Positions 16,408-23,000 of a stretch of 29,296 nt of DNA are shown here, in pieces. Position numbers and translations under genes: made by a program. The DNA comes from CAZWZG01 sp964638245 (GTDB lineage Bacteria; Pseudomonadota; Alphaproteobacteria; Rhodobacterales; Rhodobacteraceae): the NCBI GenBank assembly GCA_964638245.1, contig CAZWZG010000019.1, positions 1 to 29,296 on the forward strand. Direction: 5' to 3'. Position 1 is the stretch's first letter. Each line of letters starts with the position of its first letter. The notes under the pieces are model-generated. The model was not told the origin of the DNA. It was given only the letters and a program-made list of their open reading frames with translations, and did no database searches.

Positions 16408-16487
16408 GGGCCTGCCTCGTTTCCATGTCGAACGCTTTGTTTTATATCGAAGATCAGTGAGCGACGGAATGCAGGAAGGCCCGGAAT

Positions 16488-16505
16488 TTTGTAAGGTTAT
16501 GTATC
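16488..16505 (-). promoter_or_regulatory. TGTA-N6-TGTA direct repeat, site 3
   Basis: On the plus strand, TTTTGTAAGGTTATGTATC has TGTA at 16490-16493 and 16500-16503, 10 bp apart. It lies between the kinase stop and the ldt3 start, 83 bp upstream of the ldt3 ATG. Relative to its likely minus-strand target it is reversed compared with sites 1 and 2. A possible -10 (TATAAA) for ldt3 lies at about 16443-16448. Confidence 0.45.
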
Positions 16506-16528
16506 AACCCGCCGGTTGGATGATGGCG

Positions 16529-17980
16529 CTACACTTTCTTGGTTCGAGCCGAAAATCCGGTTTCGGCGCGCGCTTCGGGATGCTCTGACGGAGATGTCAT
16601 TGCAGCTTGATTCGCAGTCACGGGCAAAACAATGCGTGCACAGAGCCCACCCTCCGCGCGGTTCGACAGGGTGATCGCGCCGCCGTGTTGCAAAACGATG
16701 CTGCGGGCGATTGAAAGGCCCAGCCCATGGCCTCCGGTTTCGCGGGAGCGCGATCCCTCGAGGCGCAGGAAGGGCTGGAAGACATCGCGCAACCGGTCAT
16801 CGGGGATTCCCGGCCCATCGTCCTCGACCAAAATCTCGATGCTCTCGTCAAAGATGCCCCAGGTCAGGGTCGGGTTGCGCCCGTAGCGCCCCGCGTTGTC
16901 GATGAGATTGCGCAAAGCACGGCGCAGCGCCTTGGGCTTGATCTGCACCATTGCCTCGGGTCCCGGGCGCACGTCCAACGCACCTTGGGTTGCGTCCCGA
17001 ATGTCGGTCAGGAACGCGCCAATCTCGGTCCGTTGCAGGGCCTCGTCCTGTCCCACACCGCGCGCATAGGCCAGCGTGGCTTCCACCATATCCTGCATCT
17101 CGTCGAGAGAGGCCGTGATGCCGGTCTTGGTCTCCGCATCCTCCACCATCTCGGCATGAACCCTGAGCGCGGTGAGTGGCGATCTCAAGTCATGAGCCAG
17201 GGCGGCCAGCATTTGCGTCCTGTCCGTGACGAAGCGAGCCAGGCGCGTTTGCATGTCATTGAAGGCCGTCGTCAGGTTCCGCACTTCATTTGGGCCGACC
17301 GGCGTGAGGGGTCCTTGCCCGCCACCGCGCCCGAACTCCTCGGCTGCCGCGGCGAGATCATTCAGGGGCCGCGTCAGGCGCGTCAGCAGAAACCAGAAGA
17401 TCGCCAGCAGCAACACGGCGGCCGTCAACACGAAAGAGAGGGTGGAGGCCCAGGACCATTGTATCGGCGGCCGCTCGAACCGGGTGGCGACGTTCAGCCA
17501 TTGGCCTCCGGCAATGGCGATCGAGACCTCCATCTCGAGGGCCGCCAGCGTGCCCTGCATCATCTCGGCGTGCATTTCCGCCATTTCCTGAGAGAGGTTC
17601 GGCAGCGGCAACAGCCCCTGTTCAATCTCATGCACTTCGACCCGAATATCGCGGGTGTAGCCATCGTTCAAAAGCGCACGCACGCGCGCTTCGATCGCTC
17701 CGTTCTCATCATGGTGGGTGTGCGTTACGGCAGGCGTGTCGCCGAGATCGAAGCGTACAAGGGGCGAGTTTGCCGCGGCCACGATATCCTCATGCAACGT
17801 CGGCGGTGCTTCCTCGATCAGACGGGCGACGTTTGCTGCGCGTCCGGCTGCCTCGCTGCCGATGGCCGCTTGCACGGCAAGCGACCGTTCATCGACAAAA
17901 AGCCACAGACCCACGACCTGCGCCACGAACAGGACCACCACCACCAAAAGGGCGATCTGTGAGCGGAATCCCATCCGCAT
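16529..17980 (-). CDS. Sensor histidine kinase, CopS/CusS/PcoS-like
   Basis: A 483-residue inner-membrane sensor. The start is the ATG at 17980, which shares a base with the response-regulator stop (TGATG). One helix near residues 8-28, a periplasmic sensor of about 150 residues, a second helix (STLSFVLTAAVLLLAIFWF), a HAMP segment (LTRPLNDLAAAAEEFGRG), HisKA with ALAHDLRSPLTALRVHAEM (phospho-His) and an ATPase domain (NLIDNAGRYG, DDGPGIPDD, GGHGLGLSIARSI) follow in order. The sensor has TPAVTHTHHDENGAIEA and QEMAEMHAEMMQG, His/Met clusters suited to binding copper or silver. It is co-transcribed with the regulator and flanked by copper operons. The signal is inferred. Confidence 0.9.
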   Translation of the reverse strand: MRMGFRSQIALLVVVVLFVAQVVGLWLFVDERSLAVQAAIGSEAAGRAANVARLIEEAPPTLHEDIVAAANSPLVRFDLGDTPAVTHTHHDENGAIEARVRALLNDGYTRDIRVEVHEIEQGLLPLPNLSQEMAEMHAEMMQGTLAALEMEVSIAIAGGQWLNVATRFERPPIQWSWASTLSFVLTAAVLLLAIFWFLLTRLTRPLNDLAAAAEEFGRGGGQGPLTPVGPNEVRNLTTAFNDMQTRLARFVTDRTQMLAALAHDLRSPLTALRVHAEMVEDAETKTGITASLDEMQDMVEATLAYARGVGQDEALQRTEIGAFLTDIRDATQGALDVRPGPEAMVQIKPKALRRALRNLIDNAGRYGRNPTLTWGIFDESIEILVEDDGPGIPDDRLRDVFQPFLRLEGSRSRETGGHGLGLSIARSIVLQHGGAITLSNRAEGGLCARIVLPVTANQAAMTSPSEHPEARAETGFSARTKKV

Positions 17981-18708
17981 CAAGCCTCGACCTCCACATC
18001 ACAGTTCAGGCAATACCCGCCATTGCGCACCGTCGATATGATCCGGGGGCGAAGCACATCGGGTTCGATTTTCCGGCGCAGGCGCGAAACCTGATTGTCG
18101 ATCGTACGGTCAAATGGTCCGGCGACACGGCCGGCGCTCAACTCCAGAAGCTCATCCCGGCCGATCACCGCCCGGGGACGCTCCAATAACACCGTCAGCA
18201 ACTTTGCTTCGGCCGTGGTCAGCGTATTGACCGTGCCATCGGGGCAAATGACATGGCTGGCGTCGTGATCGAATGTGATCCCGGCAAATACGGCCCGCTT
18301 GCCCGCAAATGTTCCGCCATGGGGTGCATATCCGTCTCCCGCACGGCGCAGGATCGCATTGATCCGGGCCAGAAGCTCGCGCGGATTGAAGGGCTTGGCC
18401 AGATAATCATCTGCACCGGTGTCGAGCCCCTTGATCCGAGCGTCATCGTCGCCGAGCGCCGTCAGCATGAGAATCGGCGTCTGCTGCTGCTCCCGGCGCA
18501 ACCGTGCGCAGGCCGCGAGCCCGTCCTCTCCCGGCATCATGATATCGAGCACGATCAGATCGAATTCGTCCTCGCTCAATCGTGCATCCATCTCGCCCGC
18601 GCTTTTGGCCCCCGTCGCGCGCAGCCCGTTTTTCTCCAGGTAGCGCGTCACGGAGTGCCGGATCTCGGCATGATCATCGACGACCAGAATATGCGCCGAT
18701 GCCGCCAT
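17980..18708 (-). CDS. OmpR-family response regulator, CopR/CusR/PcoR-like
   Basis: A 242-residue cytosolic regulator. The receiver starts AHILVVDDHAEIRHSV; the phospho-acceptor Asp is in LIVLDIMMPGEDG, with conserved Thr in MLTALGD and Lys in YLAKPFNPRELL. The C-terminal winged helix includes LTTAEAKLLTVLLERP, DRTIDNQVSRLRRKIE and ISTVRNGGYCL. Start chosen at the ATG 18708; upstream in-frame ATG (18729) and GTG (18735) are alternatives, none with a strong ribosome site. It overlaps the kinase by one base. OmpR-type proteins bind tandem half-sites about 10 bp apart, so the TGTA-N6-TGTA repeats in this window are natural candidates, including site 4 upstream of this gene. Confidence 0.92.
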   Translation of the reverse strand: MAASAHILVVDDHAEIRHSVTRYLEKNGLRATGAKSAGEMDARLSEDEFDLIVLDIMMPGEDGLAACARLRREQQQTPILMLTALGDDDARIKGLDTGADDYLAKPFNPRELLARINAILRRAGDGYAPHGGTFAGKRAVFAGITFDHDASHVICPDGTVNTLTTAEAKLLTVLLERPRAVIGRDELLELSAGRVAGPFDRTIDNQVSRLRRKIEPDVLRPRIISTVRNGGYCLNCDVEVEA

Positions 18709-18821
18709 CAGCGATCGGGTCCCACACATCGGCACGTCTGGCCGATCGGTCTACTGTTCAATAGATCGAGTTCCATAACACCCAGAATAGATTGTTCTTT
18801 CGGGAAAGACCCGCACCTCGT

Positions 18822-18840
18822 TTGTCGCAATATGTATCAA
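18822..18840 (-). promoter_or_regulatory. TGTA-like direct repeat, site 4
   Basis: TTTGTCGCAATATGTATCA contains TGTC at 18823-18826 and TGTA at 18833-18836, 10 bp apart, and matches site 3 at TTTGT and TATGTATCAA. It lies in the divergent region between the response regulator (minus) and the 18.9-kb operon (plus), where it could serve autoregulation. One half-site is imperfect. Confidence 0.4.
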
Positions 18841-18855
18841 TAGACCTGACATGTC

Positions 18856-18886
18856 TTGACCCTCCAGTTGCTGGAAGCCCCATCTG
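18856..18886 (+). promoter_or_regulatory. CueR-type promoter/operator of the 18.9-22.4 kb operon
   Basis: TTGACC (18856-18861), a 19-nt spacer (18862-18880) and a weak -10, CATCTG (18881-18886). The spacer holds CCTCCAGTTGCTGGAAG, one arm mismatched relative to CTTCCAG-N3-CTGGAAG, the operator of copA. The predicted transcription start, about 18893, is one base from the ATG at 18894. Confidence 0.72.
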
Positions 18887-18893
18887 ACGCGGC

Positions 18894-19340
18894 ATGACAG
18901 GCGCAAGACCAGACATATCGGGACAACATCCCGCCCAATCAGCGCACCGGACCTTGGCGGCGCCCGCTTGGATCGGGTTTGCGCTTTTTGTGGTCACAAT
19001 GCCCGCTCACCTCCTCCTGGAACAGGCAGACTCGCTTGCCTTGGCAGCGGTCACACTGGCGCTGATCGGCGGGGCTTATATTGGGTTCGGAGCCGCCGAT
19101 GGCCGTCGCTCCGTGTTCTGGTCTGAGCTGGCGGTTGCTCTCGTCTTTGGGGCGGCGGCCGTAGCGGGTCTCCTTTGGCATTGGGCAGCCTTGCCTCTGG
19201 GTCTCGCGCTCCATGCGCTGTGGGATCTTGCCCATCACAATGCGGTCCGCCTTGCCCGGGTCCCACACTGGTACATCCCGTTTTGCGTCGTCTTTGACCT
19301 GATGGCGGCAGCCTTTCTTGTGCTGCTTTATGCGAGGTAG
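18894..19340 (+). CDS. Four-helix membrane protein with HALWDLAHH motif (DUF6010-like)
   Basis: A 148-residue inner-membrane protein with about four or five helices. A polar N-terminus of some 25 residues precedes the first helix (AWIGFALFVVTMPAHLLL). Distinctive motifs are GGAYIGFGAADGRR, LALHALWDLAHHNAV and VPHWYIPFCVVFDLM. His and Trp in the central motif suggest metal or cofactor contact; the family resembles DUF6010 but the assignment is by eye. Function unknown. It is first in an operon behind a CueR-type promoter, and no ribosome site precedes its ATG because the predicted mRNA starts there; a TTG at 18953 is a weaker alternative start. The following gene begins 3 bp after its stop. 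Confidence 0.75.
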   Translation: MTGARPDISGQHPAQSAHRTLAAPAWIGFALFVVTMPAHLLLEQADSLALAAVTLALIGGAYIGFGAADGRRSVFWSELAVALVFGAAAVAGLLWHWAALPLGLALHALWDLAHHNAVRLARVPHWYIPFCVVFDLMAAAFLVLLYAR

Positions 19341-19343
19341 GCC

Positions 19344-20003
19344 ATGGTGCGTGTCGTTGTTCTTGTCCTTCTGGGGCTCTCGCTTCTCGTCCTGGCGCGT
19401 CCGGACCTTGCGGGGCTCGATGCCGATCTGCCGGAGCGCGACGACCTGCGCCTGTGGATCGAGGCGGCTGGTCTTCTTGGTCCGGTTCTGGTCGTGGCGC
19501 TGATGACGCTGGCGATCGTGGCCAGTCCCCTGCCCTCGGCGCCGATCGCGCTGGCTGCCGGGGCCGCCTATGGTCACACCTACGGAACACTGCTCGTCGT
19601 GCTCGGCGCAGAGATCGGCGCGCTTGCCGCGTTTCTGCTCGCGCGCGGGCTGGGGCGCCCTTTCGTGGAACGCCATGTCGGCGAGACGATCGGACGCGGA
19701 CTTCTGGGGTCACAGAATACACTGACGTTTCTGGTGTTCGGAAGCCGACTGCTGCCGTTCCTGTCCTTCGACATGGTCAGCTACGCGGCGGGGTTAAGTG
19801 CCCTGCACCTTTGGCGGTTTGCCCTGGCGACACTCGCGGGGATCATTCCGGCCAGCTTCTTGCTCGCCCATCTCGGCAGCGAAGCCATGAATGGAGACGT
19901 GCAAACCGCCACCTGGACGGCGCTGGCGCTTGGCGCATTTACCGCCCTTTCCGTCCTCTTTGCGGTCTGGCGCGACCGCCGCACTCCAAAGAAGGAAATC
20001 TGA
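19344..20003 (+). CDS. TVP38/TMEM64 (DedA-related, VTT domain) membrane protein
   Basis: A 219-residue protein with about five to six helices. The VTT/SNARE-associated domain is recognisable: MTLAIVASPLPSAPIALAAG and AAYGHTYGTLLVVLGAEIGA, then LARGLGRPFVERHVG, FGSRLLPFLSFDMVSYAAG and GIIPASFLLAHLG. The conserved Gly, Arg and Pro in SRLLPFLSFD and in the re-entrant loops are present. Family members act in lipid transport or membrane homeostasis, and the original annotation as metal transporters has been questioned. Third in context with a CDF transporter and a fatty-acid-hydroxylase-like gene, a membrane-maintenance role fits. It starts 3 bp after the preceding stop (AGG ribosome site) and ends 1 bp before the CDF start. 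Confidence 0.85.
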   Translation: MVRVVVLVLLGLSLLVLARPDLAGLDADLPERDDLRLWIEAAGLLGPVLVVALMTLAIVASPLPSAPIALAAGAAYGHTYGTLLVVLGAEIGALAAFLLARGLGRPFVERHVGETIGRGLLGSQNTLTFLVFGSRLLPFLSFDMVSYAAGLSALHLWRFALATLAGIIPASFLLAHLGSEAMNGDVQTATWTALALGAFTALSVLFAVWRDRRTPKKEI

Positions 20004-20004
20004 C

Positions 20005-21003
20005 ATGGCCACTCATTCACACGCGGGACATCTGCCGTCGTCGGGAAATGCTCTGGTCATATCCGCCTGGCTGACCGGCATCTACTTCGTGATCGAACTG
20101 GCCGTCGGGCTCTGGACCGGGTCGATCGCGGTGCTGTCAGATGCGTTTCACACGTTGTCCGCCGTGGGCGGCGTGCTCGTCGCCATCATCGCGCAGCGGA
20201 TCGCGCGCCGCCCGGCGGATATGGCGCGCAGTTACGGGTGGTATCGCGCCGAGATCATTGGCGCGCTCGTGAATGGCGGCTTTCTTCTCGGTATGGCGCT
20301 TCTGGTGATCTGGATGGGGGCGATGCGGCTCGGAAATCCGATCCATCTGCCCACGGGACCGATGCTCTGGGTGGCCTTCGGTGGCTTGGTCACCGAGGTG
20401 ATCTCGCTCGGCCTGATGTGGAGATCCAGCCAGGATGATCTGAATGCCCGCGGGGCCCTCTGGCACATCATCCAGACCTTCGTCGGCAGCCTGTTGATCA
20501 TCGTGACCGCGCTTGTCATCGAGTTCACCGGCTTTCTGGCGATCGACCCGATCCTTGGTATGGCCTTCGGGGTCGTGCTCCTCTGGGCCTCGATCGGAGT
20601 TATCCGCGAGGCGGTGCATATTCTGTTGGAGGGGACCCCGGAGGACACCGATCTCGAGGCCGTGACCGCTGATCTGCGCGCGCAGGACGGCGTTCTCGAT
20701 GTTCACCATGTCCACGCCTGGACGCTGACCAGCGGGAAGCATGCCTTCTCGGCCCATCTCCGCCATGCCAAGCCCGCCGATGCTGCACGCATCCTTGAGA
20801 CCGCCTATACGCACCTGACCAAGCATCACAGGTTTCACATGGTGACCCTGCAGCTTGAAACCGATTGCCTCGACGAGCGCCACGCACAGGATCTGGACGT
20901 GACGCGGTCGCAACCGGGTGGTTCTGAGGGTGCAAAGGGTTCATCATCGGATGTGCACGCCCACGAAAACATCGAATCGACAATGCATGAGAAAAACGAG
21001 TGA
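20005..21003 (+). CDS. Cation diffusion facilitator (CDF) family transporter with altered metal site
   Basis: A 332-residue inner-membrane protein starting at ATG 20005 with AAGGAAA upstream. Six helices and a C-terminal cytoplasmic domain (VLDVHHVHAWTLTSGKHAF) match the CDF family of divalent-metal/H+ antiporters. In usual Zn/Cd members, helix 2 has HxxxD and helix 5 HxxxD. Here helix 2 reads SDAFHTLSAVGG and helix 5 WHIIQTFVGSLL, so the His residues remain but both acidic partners are replaced (Ala and Thr). The C-terminal tail is His-rich (DVHAHE, MHEKNE). The metal is therefore uncertain. It overlaps the next gene by 4 bp (GTGA) and belongs to the CueR-type operon, so copper-linked stress is its likely inducer. 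Confidence 0.88.
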   Translation: MATHSHAGHLPSSGNALVISAWLTGIYFVIELAVGLWTGSIAVLSDAFHTLSAVGGVLVAIIAQRIARRPADMARSYGWYRAEIIGALVNGGFLLGMALLVIWMGAMRLGNPIHLPTGPMLWVAFGGLVTEVISLGLMWRSSQDDLNARGALWHIIQTFVGSLLIIVTALVIEFTGFLAIDPILGMAFGVVLLWASIGVIREAVHILLEGTPEDTDLEAVTADLRAQDGVLDVHHVHAWTLTSGKHAFSAHLRHAKPADAARILETAYTHLTKHHRFHMVTLQLETDCLDERHAQDLDVTRSQPGGSEGAKGSSSDVHAHENIESTMHEKNE

Positions 21004-21911
21004 TTGACGCCATTCTCAACGCGGAGCCTGAAATTCGACTGGCCGCCTTCCTAAGCGTGCTGGCGATCATGGCGCTGTGGGAAATCGCCGCTCCCCGCCG
21101 TCGGCGTGACATTCCGCGCGTCATCCGATGGACGAACAATCTTGCGCTTGTCGTGATCGATACGGCAATCCTGCGACTGACCTTTCCCATTCTGGCAGTA
21201 GGCCTCGCCGTTATCGCCGAAGACCGAGGCTGGGGTTTGTTCAACACCTTGGAGGTCTCCGTCTGGGCAGCTGTGCTCGTCTCAATGCTTCTGATCGATA
21301 TCGCGATCTACCTTCAGCATGTCATGTTTCACGCTATTCCTGCGCTTTGGCGCCTGCACCGCATGCATCATGCGGACCTCGAATTCGATGCGACAACCGG
21401 CCTGCGCTTTCATCCAATCGAGATTCTGATCTCGATGGCGATCAAGCTCGCGGTTGTCGCTGCTCTGGGGCCCCCGGCCGTTGCGGTTTTGTTGTTCGAG
21501 GTGATCCTGAACGCCACGGCCCTGTTCAACCACGCCAATATCAGTCTGCCGCCGTCCGTCGACCGCTGGCTGAGGTGGATTGTCGTCACCCCCGATATGC
21601 ACCGCGTCCACCACTCGGTCGATCCGCGGGAAACGAACTCGAACTACGGGTTCAACCTGCCCTGGTGGGATCGACTTCTCGGGACCTATGTCGCGCAACC
21701 TGCGAAGGGACACACCGGCATGGAAATCGGTATTGAGCAATTTCGGACGACGCGAGATTTGTGGATCGACAGAATGCTGGTTCAGCCGATCCGGGGACCC
21801 GCAAGCGGATATGCGCTCGATATGTCCGGGTATAGCAAACCGCAGTCCGAACAGGCGCTCGACTCCCAGTCCGATAAGACCAATATTCCAGATACCGAAG
21901 AGAAGGATTGA
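21000..21911 (+). CDS. Fatty acid hydroxylase/sterol desaturase family membrane protein
   Basis: A 303-residue membrane di-iron oxygenase, starting at a GTG that overlaps the preceding stop. The His clusters of the family are present: IYLQHVMFH, LHRMHHADLEFD, FNHANIS and MHRVHHSVDP, followed by NYGFNLPWWDRLLGTY. These ligate the di-iron centre that hydroxylates or desaturates lipids using oxygen. The substrate is unknown; bacterial members act on ceramides, carotenoids or fatty acids. The C-terminal 30 residues are polar and low-complexity. It is in the same operon as the CDF, TVP38-like and DUF411 genes, so lipid remodelling under metal stress is inferred. Confidence 0.87.
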   Translation: MIDAILNAEPEIRLAAFLSVLAIMALWEIAAPRRRRDIPRVIRWTNNLALVVIDTAILRLTFPILAVGLAVIAEDRGWGLFNTLEVSVWAAVLVSMLLIDIAIYLQHVMFHAIPALWRLHRMHHADLEFDATTGLRFHPIEILISMAIKLAVVAALGPPAVAVLLFEVILNATALFNHANISLPPSVDRWLRWIVVTPDMHRVHHSVDPRETNSNYGFNLPWWDRLLGTYVAQPAKGHTGMEIGIEQFRTTRDLWIDRMLVQPIRGPASGYALDMSGYSKPQSEQALDSQSDKTNIPDTEEKD

Positions 21912-21914
21912 TGA

Positions 21915-22364
21915 ATGAAACGACGTAGCTTTCTGCTGACCGGCGCTGCCGCCACAATCGCGCTCCCGGCCATGGCTGATGCCGGGCCCATCATCAAGGT
22001 TGTCAAAACCCCGACCTGCGGATGCTGCACGGCCTGGGTCGATCATGTCCGCCAGGCCGGGTTTCAGGTCGAGGTCCAGGATGCCGGTCAGGACGCCCTC
22101 TATGCGCTGAAAGACAAGCTCCAGATTGCCCCAGAGCTGGCCGGGTGCCACACCGCTGTGGTGGGCGATTATTTCATTGAGGGCCATGTGCCGACAGAAG
22201 ACATCGCCCGGCTTCTCTCAGAGCAACCGGCGGCGCGCGGGCTAAGCGTGCCGGGTATGCCGATGAGTTCCCCCGGCATGGGCGGTCCCGGTGCCGGCGA
22301 TACGTTTGATACGCTGCTTGTCGGGCCCGATGGCGCGACATCGGTCTTTGCCAGTCATAGCTAG
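21915..22364 (+). CDS. DUF411 / CopG-like exported copper-binding protein
   Basis: A 149-residue exported protein. The signal is MKRRSFLLTGAAATIALPAMA. The mature N-terminus has KTPTCGCCTAWVDH (Cys35, Cys37, Cys38), then LAGCHTAVVGDYFIEGHVP, the DUF411 signature. Family members of the CopG type bind a copper-sulfur cluster through such cysteines. The C-terminal stretch GMPMSSPGMGGPGAGD is Met-rich, another Cu+ feature. AAGGA precedes the ATG, and it begins 3 bp after the preceding stop. It ends the CueR-type operon and overlaps the convergent Crp/Fnr gene by 4 bp. The arginine pair may mark Tat export. Confidence 0.9.
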   Translation: MKRRSFLLTGAAATIALPAMADAGPIIKVVKTPTCGCCTAWVDHVRQAGFQVEVQDAGQDALYALKDKLQIAPELAGCHTAVVGDYFIEGHVPTEDIARLLSEQPAARGLSVPGMPMSSPGMGGPGAGDTFDTLLVGPDGATSVFASHS

Positions 22365-22924
22365 GCCAATCGGTAGGTTCCGCGGGATGGGTTGTTGACC
22401 CGACCCGCTTCGACAAGCGCCCGCAGCGCACGGTAGGTCGCCTCATGCGTCAGCTGGAGGCGCGCGGCAAAGTCGATGACGGTGCCATCCAGTAGACCCG
22501 CAACGATCCCCGCCATCACCCGATCCTCGGCGCGTCGGATGCCGACAATTTCCATGATCTGCCGGTGCGCCTGAACCTGTTGGGCCGCCTGGCGTCCATA
22601 GGCCCGCGCAAAATCTGGGTTCGCGAAGGCGGCGAGAACCGCGGACTTGTCGATCCGGACCAACTCACCTGCATCCATCACGATGGCATCGCAATGATAG
22701 CGCTCCGAAAAGACCGAGGCTTCGGCAAAGCTGGTCCCGGATGTCGCCCGGTGAATGATGAGGCGCTCGCCATTCGGACCAACCCGTTCGAGATGCACAC
22801 GCCCGGTCTTCAGCACATAGAGGCCCCGGGTCCGTGCACCCTGTCGAAAGAGCACGTCGCCAGCCGCAATTGTTTGCGACTGACGCGCAGTTGTCGGGAG
22901 AAGGTCGTAGGGCTCTGGCAGCAT
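22361..22924 (-). CDS. Crp/Fnr-family transcription regulator
   Basis: A 187-residue cytosolic regulator. The cyclic-nucleotide-type beta-roll covers residues about 18-100 (IAAGDVLFRQG, LYVLKTGRVHLERVGPNGERL, SGTSFAEASVFSERYHCDAI), followed by the dimer helix and a winged helix (IDFAARLQLTHEATYRALRALVEAG). Only one Cys (in YHCDA) is present, so there is no FNR-type Fe-S cluster; the loss of the usual cNMP phosphate-binding Arg makes cAMP sensing doubtful, so the signal is unknown. No ribosome site precedes the ATG: TATGAT, a good -10, lies 9 nt upstream, so the mRNA may be leaderless. A palindrome overlaps the start. It is divergent from the His-rich exported protein gene and convergent with the DUF411 gene. 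Confidence 0.85.
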   Translation of the reverse strand: MLPEPYDLLPTTARQSQTIAAGDVLFRQGARTRGLYVLKTGRVHLERVGPNGERLIIHRATSGTSFAEASVFSERYHCDAIVMDAGELVRIDKSAVLAAFANPDFARAYGRQAAQQVQAHRQIMEIVGIRRAEDRVMAGIVAGLLDGTVIDFAARLQLTHEATYRALRALVEAGRVNNPSRGTYRLA

Positions 22925-22940
22925 ATGATTGAAATCATAT
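22923..22940. promoter_or_regulatory. Perfect FNR-like palindrome at the Crp/Fnr start
   Basis: ATATGATTGAAATCATAT is a perfect inverted repeat with 8-bp arms and a 2-bp centre, and holds the FNR-type core TGAT-N4-ATCA. It covers the predicted -10 and the first bases of the minus-strand gene. For the plus-strand gene at 23001, a TAGGAA at 22961-22966 would place the palindrome centre near -41.5, the class II activator position. Confidence 0.75.
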
Positions 22941-23000
22941 TCCAGAGCAGGCTTGCGAGCTAGGAAAAATGGGTAGCGTGCCGTTCAAAAGGATCCCGCC

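Noticed and set aside
18760..18792. Direct repeat AATAGAT (18760-18766 and 18786-18792)
   Set aside because: The 26-bp spacing is not a multiple of a helical turn and the motif is short; likely chance in a small AT-rich patch.
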